From Chloroflexota bacterium (GTDB lineage: Bacteria > Chloroflexota > Dehalococcoidia > UBA2979): a stretch of 64,000 nucleotides of DNA. The DNA lies in NCBI GenBank assembly GCA_026713865.1, contig JAPONQ010000051.1, positions 1 through 64,000 of the forward strand, in the 5' to 3' direction. Below are positions 8,933 through 15,714 of this stretch, in pieces. Numbering within the stretch: the first letter of the stretch is position 1; every line of letters begins with the position of its first letter. A program made the position numbers and the translations under genes. The notes under the pieces were generated by a model that was not told where the DNA came from, did no database searches, and saw nothing but the letters and a program-made list of their open reading frames with translations.

Positions 8933-9838
8933 TCACGCGCGCGCGGTGGCGACTCCGACGGCGGTGAGTGCCCCGTCCTGATTCTGTGCCCAGACGCGGG
9001 CCCGGTGCCGGCCCTCCTCGTCGAGGCCGAGCAGCGCCCCGTGGGCGGTGAGCACGTCGCCCCCGTGGACGCGCTGGATGAACCGCACGTCGAGTGAGCC
9101 ACCAGCCGTAAACGACTCGCCGAAGCGCTCCGTCGCGAGCCGACTCAAGAGCCCGAAGCTGAGCGCCCCCTGAGCCGTCGTGCGCGTCTCGCCCTGCTGG
9201 CGAGCGAGATCGGCGCTCGAGTGGGCGTTCCGATCGCCCCCCTCGAAGTCGGACATGTGATCCTGCGTCACGGGATAGGTGATCGGCCCGCAGCGCTCGG
9301 CCCCCTCCGGCGCCTCGGGCGGGCGGGCGCCGCCGGGGCGCTCGGGCCACTTCCGGGCCTCGTCCTCCGGAATCCCGGAGAACCAGTTCTTCCCGTTGCG
9401 CTGGAGCAACCGCCCGTCGGCCCTCGCCTCGATGTGCCAGTCGACGAAGCCGCGTCCCCGGCGGGTGTACTTGTCCGTCACCTCGCCCGTAATCTCGATC
9501 GGGACGCCGACGGGGATCGGCGCGGAGAACTCCGCCCAGTAGCGCGCGAGTGCCGCACCCCCGGGAGAATTGCGCGGACGGAAGTAGCGGATCGGCGCCA
9601 GGATGTTCATCGAGGCGTAGTAGAGGATGGAGGGCGGGGCGGCGGGCTCCGCACCCTCGCCGGCACTCCACGGGTATGGCTCCTCGTGGATGCGCGCCCA
9701 GCGCTCCACGTCCTCCGCGCGAACGACGATCTGGTAGCGGCCGAGCGGCCCCACGTGCATGTCGCGGAACGGATCCCCCTCGATCCCCTCCTCGAGGTGT
9801 CCTGTCGCGGGGATCTCGGGGAGACCGAGCGTGCTCAC
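8933..9838 (-). CDS. MaoC-like dehydratase (double hot-dog), paralogue B
   Basis: A 301-residue protein of the FAS1-type dehydratase / MaoC N-terminal family that hydrates enoyl-CoA thioesters. The N-terminal hot-dog contains WARIHEEPYPW, SILYYASMNILAPIRYF and VGVPIEITGEVTDKYTRRG. The C-terminal part contains GALSFGLLSRLATERFG, SFTAGGSLDVRFIQ and a domain end with VWAQNQDG. GTG 9838 overlaps the TGA of the upstream gene (GTGA), and the two proteins are collinear paralogues, so they may form one hetero-oligomeric dehydratase. A canonical DxxNPxH hydratase motif is not visible, so catalytic competence is uncertain. Confidence 0.8.
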   Translation of the reverse strand: MSTLGLPEIPATGHLEEGIEGDPFRDMHVGPLGRYQIVVRAEDVERWARIHEEPYPWSAGEGAEPAAPPSILYYASMNILAPIRYFRPRNSPGGAALARYWAEFSAPIPVGVPIEITGEVTDKYTRRGRGFVDWHIEARADGRLLQRNGKNWFSGIPEDEARKWPERPGGARPPEAPEGAERCGPITYPVTQDHMSDFEGGDRNAHSSADLARQQGETRTTAQGALSFGLLSRLATERFGESFTAGGSLDVRFIQRVHGGDVLTAHGALLGLDEEGRHRARVWAQNQDGALTAVGVATARA

Positions 9839-10758
9839 GCGGAGGCCCCCGCATGCGTCGCCGTCCCGACCGTGACGAGCTGGCCCATCTGATTTTCGGC
9901 CCAGACGCGACAGAGTTCGCCTCCGTCGTCACGCCTCTCCACGACCGCGGCGTAGCCCGTCTGCGTGTCCCCGGCCTGCACCTCGCCGATGAGGCGGATG
10001 TCGAGCGACCCGCCGTTCGCGAAGCTCGCTCCGAAGTGTTGAGTCATCAGCCGGGCCAGCAGCGCGAAGGATAGCTCGCCCTGCGCGCGCGGCCCCCGCA
10101 GACCCATGGCGCGAGCCGCCTCCACGTCCGTGTGGTTGTTGTCCTCGCCGGGCCCCTCGAGGTCGTCCACATGTCGCTGCGAGGTGACGTAGACGAGCGG
10201 GCCGAGTACCTCGGCGCCCTCCGGTGCCTCCGGCGGACGGGGGCGTCCCCCGCGCTCCGGCCACCGCTCCTGCTCCTCGGGGGGAAGGCTCGTCGCCCAC
10301 GCACGTCCGTTGCGCTGGAGCAGGCGGCCCTCCCGGGTGATGTCGACCTCCCACTCGGTGTAGCCGATGCCGCGGCGCGTGTACTTGTCGGTGACGCGGC
10401 CGGTGACCTGGAGCGGAACGCCGACCGGCAGCGGAGCGTGAAACTCCGCCCAGTAGCGAGCTAGCCCGCCGGGCCCGTAGTTCGGTCGGCCCGTGTTGCC
10501 GAAGTAACGGATCGGGGCGAGCGCGTTCATGCAGGAGTAGTAGCCGATGTACGGCGGCGCGCCCGGGTCGGCTCCGGGCTCGGCGCGCCACGGCACCTGG
10601 TCCTCGTGGATGTCGCACCACCGCTCCACGTCGGCCTCCGTGATGGTCATCTGGTAGCTGCCGAGTGGTCCGGGATGAAGATCGAAGAAGGCGTCGGCAT
10701 CGGTCCCGTCCGGCAGCTTGTGCGTCGCGGGAATGATGGAGAGGGACTCAACAGCCAT
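9835..10758 (-). CDS. MaoC-like dehydratase (double hot-dog), paralogue A
   Basis: A 307-residue paralogue of its downstream neighbour, sharing YYxxMNxLAPIRYF, VGVPLQVTGRVTDKYTRRG, RLLQRNGRAW and the closing VWAENQMGQLVTVGTA. ATG 10758 follows a perfect GAGGAGG site and the sigma70-like promoter at 10817-10845, so this is the first gene of the pair. It probably acts on acyl-CoA intermediates produced by the neighbouring acyl-CoA dehydrogenases. As in its partner, a standard MaoC Asp/His pair is not obvious. Confidence 0.82.
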   Translation of the reverse strand: MAVESLSIIPATHKLPDGTDADAFFDLHPGPLGSYQMTITEADVERWCDIHEDQVPWRAEPGADPGAPPYIGYYSCMNALAPIRYFGNTGRPNYGPGGLARYWAEFHAPLPVGVPLQVTGRVTDKYTRRGIGYTEWEVDITREGRLLQRNGRAWATSLPPEEQERWPERGGRPRPPEAPEGAEVLGPLVYVTSQRHVDDLEGPGEDNNHTDVEAARAMGLRGPRAQGELSFALLARLMTQHFGASFANGGSLDIRLIGEVQAGDTQTGYAAVVERRDDGGELCRVWAENQMGQLVTVGTATHAGASA

Positions 10759-10816
10759 AGCAGGGCCTCCTCGATGGGACTCGATCACCGGCGGCGCGCT
10801 CAGCGTCCGCCCGCAT

Positions 10817-10845
10817 GTAGTAGAGGGACACCGGCGGCGTGTCAA
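10817..10845 (-). promoter_or_regulatory. Sigma70-type promoter of the MaoC pair
   Basis: On the minus strand a perfect TTGACA (10840-10845 on + coordinates) is followed after 17 bp by TACTAC (10817-10822). Spacing and the -35 box match the housekeeping consensus. Transcription would start near 10810, giving a leader of about 50 nt with a GAGGAGG ribosome site before ATG 10758. Confidence 0.6.
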
Positions 10846-10856
10846 TGTCCGCCCCG

Positions 10857-10875
10857 TCCCCGCCGACGGCGGGGA
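10857..10875 (-). terminator. Hairpin downstream of the HesB-like selenoprotein gene
   Basis: TCCCCGCC-GAC-GGCGGGGA forms a perfect 8-bp GC stem with a 3-nt loop. It lies 13 bp past the stop of the HesB-like gene and just before the MaoC promoter. No T-run follows, so it would be a U-less terminator or an RNA-protecting hairpin. Confidence 0.4.
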
Positions 10876-10888
10876 GTCAGCGATGTTC

Positions 10889-11185
10889 TCAGGTCGGCAG
10901 GTGGCGATGCGCCACCTGCACGTCGAAGCGGCGCCAGAAGAGCAGCACGCGCTCGGCGTCGACGACGACTCGCTCCGCCCAGCGGCCGAGCGCCGGCGCG
11001 ACGTGGATCTGCAGGTCACCGATCGCCACCATCTCGTAGCGGGAGAGGTCCTTGCGCTTGAGATAGGTGTCGACCGGCACCTCGAGCCGGCCCGCTCAGC
11101 CGACGGGCGATATGAAGTCGAGCGCCATCCGGCCGCCACGCTCCCGGAGCAGCGCCAGCGCGTCCTCCGTCAGCTGCAGCTCCAC
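10889..11185 (-). CDS. Small HesB-like protein with in-frame TGA: putative selenoprotein
   Basis: This is a 98-residue frame on the minus strand read through a TGA (11096-11098) at codon 30. Before the TGA it reads VELQLTEDALALLRERGG, then a strand ALDFISPVG; after it comes AGRLEVPVDTYLKRKDLSRY and a HesB/IscA-like beta region (GDLQIHVAPALGRW). Both sides have near-uniform G/C third positions, so coding potential runs straight through the TGA. The pattern resembles small HesB-like CC/Se-motif (seleno)proteins with Sec or Cys at the end of the second strand. There is no Cys in the whole protein, so the Sec would be its only thiol-like residue. A hairpin directly follows the TGA. The start is GTG 11185, after GGAGGGG. 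The alternative is a single nonsense mutation. It is divergent from a glutaredoxin operon. Confidence 0.68.
11072..11092 (-). promoter_or_regulatory. Candidate bacterial SECIS hairpin
   Basis: Starting 4 nt after the TGA, the minus strand folds as GGCCGGC-(TCGAGGT)-GCCGGTC: seven pairs with one G-U, and a 7-nt apical loop ending in GGU. A G-containing apical loop about 15-20 nt after UGA is the known requirement for SelB binding. Here GGU sits at nt 15-17. Confidence 0.58.
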
Positions 11186-11300
11186 GACCCCTCCGTTCCC
11201 GCAGGGCCGATCGTACGGCGTGCGGCGGACGAACGGGCCGGCGCGCGCAGAGCGACGCCGGTCGCTACGCTGAGCCCGCGGGCGGGGCAGGAGGGACTCG

Positions 11301-11693
11301 ATGGCGCGGCTCGTGGTCTACGGACGATCGTCGTTCTGCCCGGACATGCACCGCTGGCGCAGGTGGGTCTCGGAGCATCCCCTCACCTACGTGGAATTCG
11401 ACATCGAGCAGGACACGGAAGCCCACGCCAGGGTCATCGGCTGGACGGGGCACGAGTCGGTGCCCACGCTCGTGATCGCACCCGACGACGGCGTCGATCC
11501 GATCGAACCGCCGGCGGAACTTCAGGGTCGAGGCCCGCGCGCCGTCGACCGGGGCACGATGCTCACCGAGCCGAATCCCGGGCAGATCGGCCCCTTCCTC
11601 CGTCGGCACGGCATTCCGTTCGAAGGCGACGACGAGGACGAAGGTGCCGCCGGGCAGCGGCAGGGCGGCTGGCGGCGCCGACTCGGCATCTAG
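11301..11693 (+). CDS. Glutaredoxin-like protein
   Basis: A 130-residue thioredoxin-fold protein. The first strand LVVYGRSSFCPDMHRWRRW contains the active-site Cys13 in a CPDM motif, i.e. a monothiol-type site lacking the second Cys. ESVPTLVIAP supplies the cis-proline. The tail after residue 80 is longer than in a typical glutaredoxin and ends in a charged, probably disordered stretch (EGDDEDEG). ATG 11301 follows CAGGAGGGACTCG. It is divergent from the HesB-like selenoprotein and precedes a TlpA-like oxidoreductase, so a role in thiol exchange is likely. The partner is unknown. Confidence 0.82.
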   Translation: MARLVVYGRSSFCPDMHRWRRWVSEHPLTYVEFDIEQDTEAHARVIGWTGHESVPTLVIAPDDGVDPIEPPAELQGRGPRAVDRGTMLTEPNPGQIGPFLRRHGIPFEGDDEDEGAAGQRQGGWRRRLGI

Positions 11694-11756
11694 CAGACGG
11701 GACGACCCACCCTCGTTCGCCGACGCGGGTGGCCTCCCGAGGGGGACGGAGACGGG

Positions 11757-12353
11757 ATGGGCGCGGACCCACAGATGAGGGTGCCCGCGACGTCACCACC
11801 CGCGGCGGCAACGGGTGCGAGCCGCCTGGGCTGGCTGCTGCTGGGAGCGGCCGCGATCGTGCTCGTGGTGCTGGCCGCCAAGGGCGCCCGCGAGGGCGCC
11901 CCCGGGGGGCCCGCCTCCGGCGCTCCGGCCCCCGCCTTCGTCCTCCCGTTGCTCGACGGGCCGGAGGGATCGGAGGTGAGCTCCCTCGACCTCGCGGGGC
12001 GAGCGGCCGTGATCAACGTCTGGGCCTCGTGGTGCCCGCCGTGTCGTGAAGAGGCGCCGGCTCTGCGCCGCGCCTCCGAGAACGCGGATCCGGAGCTCGT
12101 CGCCTTCCTCGGCGTCGCCCACGACGACGCCCGGAGCGCCGCGCGCGACTTCGTCGAGCGCTTCAACCTCGACTACCCGCAGGCCCTCGACGACGGTTCG
12201 TTCGGGCGCGCGTATCGCGTGCGCGGCCTGCCGATGACCTTCGTCGTCGATCCGCGAGGGCGACTCACGGCGACGCACTTCGGCCCGATCTCGGAGTCGC
12301 GGCTCGTGGTCCTGATCGAGGAAGCCCTGGCCGGCGCCGGGACGGCACCATGA
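11757..12353 (+). CDS. TlpA/ResA-like membrane-anchored thioredoxin
   Basis: A 198-residue thiol-disulfide oxidoreductase. One N-terminal membrane helix (about residues 23-42, LGWLLLGAAAIVLVVLAAKG) anchors a periplasmic or extracytoplasmic thioredoxin domain. The active site is WASWCPPCREE with C93 and C96, and GLPMTFVVDPRG contains the cis-proline. It belongs to the AhpC/TSA-redoxin group that reduces disulfides of exported proteins or cytochromes. The stop overlaps the next start (ATGA), so it is co-translated with the Lgt-like membrane protein, a recurring TlpA partner. Confidence 0.9.
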   Translation: MGADPQMRVPATSPPAAATGASRLGWLLLGAAAIVLVVLAAKGAREGAPGGPASGAPAPAFVLPLLDGPEGSEVSSLDLAGRAAVINVWASWCPPCREEAPALRRASENADPELVAFLGVAHDDARSAARDFVERFNLDYPQALDDGSFGRAYRVRGLPMTFVVDPRGRLTATHFGPISESRLVVLIEEALAGAGTAP

Positions 12354-13084
12354 GCGGCGTGCTCGACATCGTCTACCCGCGCGGCGAGTTTCTCTCGCTG
12401 CTCGTCGCCCTCGTTGTGCTCTGGGCCGCGTCCCGGCGCGTCGCCGCGCTGGTCGCGCTTCCGCGCTCGCGCATCGGCTCCCTCTACGTCGACTCCGTGA
12501 TCGCCTTCGTGGTCGTCGGCCGCATCGCCTACCTGGGCGCCGAGTCGCCGGAGACGCTCCTCGACCCGCTGGTGGCCGTGCGCGTCCAGGGCGGGCTCGA
12601 TCCGCTGTGGGGGGCGGCCGCGACGCTCGCCGTGTTCGCGTGGGCGGCCCGCGGGGCCGGCGAAGCCGCGTACTGGCCGCTCGCGACGGCGTGGGCGGCG
12701 GGGCTCGCGCTCGCCGTCGCCGCCTACGACCTCAGTTGCCCGCTGCGCGACGCCTGCTTCGGCGCACGCGCCGAGCCGCCGCTGGGCTTCTACATGTCGG
12801 GCCTCCAGGAGACGAGGCTCGCCACGCCCGCCCTGGAGGGGGGCCTCCTGCTCGCACTCCTGGGCATGCTCGTGCTCGGCTGGCGGCGCTGGCGCACGGG
12901 GGTCGCGGCGCACGCGCTCGTCGGCGGCCTCGCGATCATCAGGCTGGGCTTCAGCCCTCTCTCCGCGGGCGGCTGGGGCGGCTGGGGCGCGCACGAGGCC
13001 GTGCTCGCGCTCGCCGCCGCAGCAGCGCTTGCCGGCGCCACCTGGCGCCAGCTGCGAGGCCCCGGGGCGCGCCTGCCCGGCTGA
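12350..13084 (+). CDS. Lgt-like (prolipoprotein diacylglyceryl transferase family) membrane protein
   Basis: A 244-residue polytopic protein with about six to seven helices. VDSVIAFVVVGRIAYLG and the segment from YDLSCP to the helix starting ALEGGLLLALL resemble the divergent Lgt-like family found next to TlpA-type thioredoxins. The canonical Lgt signature with its conserved Arg, Asn and Glu is missing, so true lipoprotein acylation is doubtful. C130 and C136 lie together in a loop after a helix and could exchange electrons with the TlpA-like neighbour. The ATG overlaps the upstream stop. Confidence 0.7.
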   Translation: MSGVLDIVYPRGEFLSLLVALVVLWAASRRVAALVALPRSRIGSLYVDSVIAFVVVGRIAYLGAESPETLLDPLVAVRVQGGLDPLWGAAATLAVFAWAARGAGEAAYWPLATAWAAGLALAVAAYDLSCPLRDACFGARAEPPLGFYMSGLQETRLATPALEGGLLLALLGMLVLGWRRWRTGVAAHALVGGLAIIRLGFSPLSAGGWGGWGAHEAVLALAAAAALAGATWRQLRGPGARLPG

Positions 13085-13086
13085 GC

Positions 13087-14307
13087 CTAGGAGCGCGGGA
13101 GCCCGAGACCCCGGGTCGCGATCACGTTGCGCTGGATCTCCGAGGTGCCGCCGCGGATCGTGCTCGAGACGGACTCCATGTACTGGTACCCGACGTACCC
13201 GTGCAGGGGCGTGCGCGGTTCATCGGCATCGGTGAGCTGGGAGTAGAGGCCGAGCGCCTTCGCCATCGCGATCGCGATCTTTTGCGAGAGCTCCGAGGCG
13301 AAGAGCTTGCCCATCGACGCCTCGTAGTTCGGCACGAGGCCCCGCGCCTGGATCGAGGCGATCCGCGCCGAGAGCTGCTGCACGACCTCGGTATCGATGT
13401 AGCGATCGGCGAGCAGCCCCCGCACCGGTAAGGCGAGTCGCCGCCCGGAGGCCTGCTCCCGCCCGCGCGCCTCGTCGAGAATGAGGCGGATCTGCGCCTT
13501 CGCCCGCACACCGCCCGCGACGTTGGAGCGCTCGAAGTCGAGGAGGGTCATCGCGACGTACCAGCCCCGGTTCTCCTCGCCGACCACGTTCTCGGCCGGA
13601 ACGCGCACGTCCTCGAAGAAGACCTCGTTGAAGATGTGGTGGTCCGCCATGTTCACGAGCGGCCGGATCGAGATGCCGGGCGTGGCACGATCCATCAGCA
13701 GCAGCGAGATCCCCCGGTGCTTGGGTGCGTCGGTGTCGGTGCGTGTCAGGACGAAGAGCCAGTCGGCCTGATGCGCGAGGGTCGTCCAGATCTTCTGCCC
13801 GTTCACCACATACTCGTCGCCGTCTCGGACGGCGCGGGTCTGGAGCGAGGCGAGATCCGAGCCCGCTCCCGGCTCGGAGTAGCCCTGTCCCCAGATCACG
13901 CGCCCGGCGAGCACCTCCGGCAGGTGCCGCCGCTTCTGCTCATCGGAACCATGGACGATCAGCGTCGGGCCTATCATCTGGGTGCCAAGCCCCCCGATGT
14001 CCGGCGCGTCGGCCAGCGCCATCTCCTGGTTGAGGATGAACTGCTCGCGGACGGTGAGCCCGGCACCGCCGTACTCCGCCGGCCAGTGCGGCGCCACCCA
14101 GCCGCGCTCGACCAGCGCCTCGCGCCACGCGTGGGCGGCCTCCTGCCGCTCCGGCTCCAACGCGATGCGATCGCCCTGCCAGGGGCGGTGCGTACGTCGA
14201 CGCAGCTGCACCGAGCGGTCACGGTAATAGGTGGGAAGTCTCCTCCCAATGAGCGTGCGCACCTCGGAGCGAAAGGCCGCCTCCTCGGCGTTGTCGTCCC
14301 AGTCCAT
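13087..14307 (-). CDS. Acyl-CoA dehydrogenase
   Basis: A 406-residue FAD-dependent acyl-CoA dehydrogenase paralogous to the one at 7637. Shared blocks are HWPAEYGGAGLTVREQFI, the FAD/substrate segment QGYSEPGAGSDLASLQT, GEENRGWYVAMTLLDFERSN and GGTSEIQRNVIATRGLGLP. ATG 14307 is preceded by GGGGAGGACGGG. It converges with the Lgt-like gene with only 2 bp between stops and is divergent from the ATP-grasp gene. It probably carries out the first oxidation step on a CoA-activated acid; the specificity is unknown. Confidence 0.92.
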   Translation of the reverse strand: MDWDDNAEEAAFRSEVRTLIGRRLPTYYRDRSVQLRRRTHRPWQGDRIALEPERQEAAHAWREALVERGWVAPHWPAEYGGAGLTVREQFILNQEMALADAPDIGGLGTQMIGPTLIVHGSDEQKRRHLPEVLAGRVIWGQGYSEPGAGSDLASLQTRAVRDGDEYVVNGQKIWTTLAHQADWLFVLTRTDTDAPKHRGISLLLMDRATPGISIRPLVNMADHHIFNEVFFEDVRVPAENVVGEENRGWYVAMTLLDFERSNVAGGVRAKAQIRLILDEARGREQASGRRLALPVRGLLADRYIDTEVVQQLSARIASIQARGLVPNYEASMGKLFASELSQKIAIAMAKALGLYSQLTDADEPRTPLHGYVGYQYMESVSSTIRGGTSEIQRNVIATRGLGLPRS

Positions 14308-14397
14308 CGACCCGTCCTCCCCGCGCGCACGTCGCGCCGGCGGCGCCCGAGGAGGGTAGCGCACGAGGGGGCGTACGATCGGCCCGGGAGAGCGCTC

Positions 14398-15714
14398 GTG
14401 ATCCGAATGCTGCTGCTGCTGCCCGGGGAGAGCTACCGCGTCACCGACTTCGTGAACGCGGCGTCGCGCCTCGCGGGAGAGCTTGAGGTCGACCTCGTCG
14501 TCGGCAGCGATGCCGCGGACGCGCTCGCGGGACTTTACCCCGGTCGCTTCCTGCCGCTCGACTTCTCGGATCCTGAGCGCGCCGCACGGCGGATCGCCGC
14601 CTTCGCCGACTCGGCGCCGGGGCGTGATCTCGATCGCGTCGTGGCCGTCGACGACGGCGGCACGCTGGTGGCCGCCCACGCCGCCGAGCGCCTCGGACTT
14701 CCCGCCAACCCGGTCGGCGCGGTCGCCGCGACGCGCGACAAGGCGCTGCTGCGAGAGCGCCTCGCGGCCGCCGGCGTCCCCTCGCCGCCGTGGTGGCGGC
14801 TGGGCGAGGACGACGACCCCGCGACCCTCGGCCGGCAGATTGGCTTTCCCTGCGTCGTGAAGCCGCTCTCCCTCTCCGGAAGCCGCGGCGTGATCCGGGC
14901 CGACGGACCCGGTGCCTTCACCGCGGCCGTGGAGCGGGTGCGACGGCTGCTGCGCCGGCCGGAGGTCGTGAGGGAGTGCGGGGGGAGCGCCGACCTCCTG
15001 GTTGAGGGCTACATCCCCGGCCGCGAGATCGCGATCGAGGGCCTGCTTGAGCCCGGCGCCGCGGGGACGACGCGGCTGCGCGTGCTCGCGATCTTCGACA
15101 AGCCCGATCCTCTCGATGGGCCCTACTTCGAGGAGACGATCTACGTGACGCCGTCGCGGCTGCCGGCGCGGGAGCAGCAGCGCGCGATCGCGATCACCGA
15201 GCGCGCCTCGCACGCGCTCGGGCTGCGCCGGGGCCCCGTTCATGCCGAGCTGCGGCTGAACGACGGGGACGCCTGGCCCGTCGACATCGCCGCGCGATCG
15301 ATCGGCGGACTCTGCGCGCGCTCCCTTCGCTTCGCCTCGCACCGACCGGGGAGCGACGAGGCGGGAGCCTCGCTGGAGGAACTGCTCCTGCGCGACGCGG
15401 TCGGCGGTCCTGCCGCCACGGCCGGCTACGAGAGAGAGAGTTCCGCGGCGGGCGTGATGATGATCCCGATCCCCTCCGCCGGCATCCTGCGGTCGGTCTC
15501 CGGCGCCGCCGCCGCGGAGTCGGTACCCGGCATCACCGGCCTCTCGCTGACCGTGACGAGGGGCCGTCGGCTCGTCCCCCTGCCCGAGGGCGGCGAGTAC
15601 CTCGGCTTCCTCTTCTCCCGCGCGGCGACGCCCGAGGGGGCCGAGAGCGCGCTGCGCCGCGCCCACGCTGCGCTCCGGTTCGAGGTGGAGCCGGACGAGG
15701 CGGGGGTGGGCTAG
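14398..15714 (+). CDS. ATP-grasp domain ligase
   Basis: A 438-residue ATP-grasp enzyme forming an amide or related bond through an acyl-phosphate. The pre-ATP-grasp Rossmann domain (residues 1-110, starting IRMLLLLPGESYRVTDF) is followed by the nucleotide lysine segment GFPCVVKPLSLSGSRGVI, LLVEGYIPGREIAIEGLL and the metal-binding HAELRLNDG...VDIAARSIGGL. The domain order resembles biotin carboxylase-like amino-acid ligases (carnosine-synthase group). GTG 14398 is chosen after GGGAG; ATG 14407 is also possible. Its TAG stop overlaps the TAG stop of the extended radical SAM gene by four bases. Confidence 0.85.
   Translation: MIRMLLLLPGESYRVTDFVNAASRLAGELEVDLVVGSDAADALAGLYPGRFLPLDFSDPERAARRIAAFADSAPGRDLDRVVAVDDGGTLVAAHAAERLGLPANPVGAVAATRDKALLRERLAAAGVPSPPWWRLGEDDDPATLGRQIGFPCVVKPLSLSGSRGVIRADGPGAFTAAVERVRRLLRRPEVVRECGGSADLLVEGYIPGREIAIEGLLEPGAAGTTRLRVLAIFDKPDPLDGPYFEETIYVTPSRLPAREQQRAIAITERASHALGLRRGPVHAELRLNDGDAWPVDIAARSIGGLCARSLRFASHRPGSDEAGASLEELLLRDAVGGPAATAGYERESSAAGVMMIPIPSAGILRSVSGAAAAESVPGITGLSLTVTRGRRLVPLPEGGEYLGFLFSRAATPEGAESALRRAHAALRFEVEPDEAGVG

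Noticed and set aside
10889-11080. Stand-alone 63-residue gene starting at GTG 11080
   Set aside because: Coding bias and fold continue upstream through the TGA to a start with a GGAGGGG site, and no ribosome site precedes GTG 11080; the longer recoded frame explains the data better.
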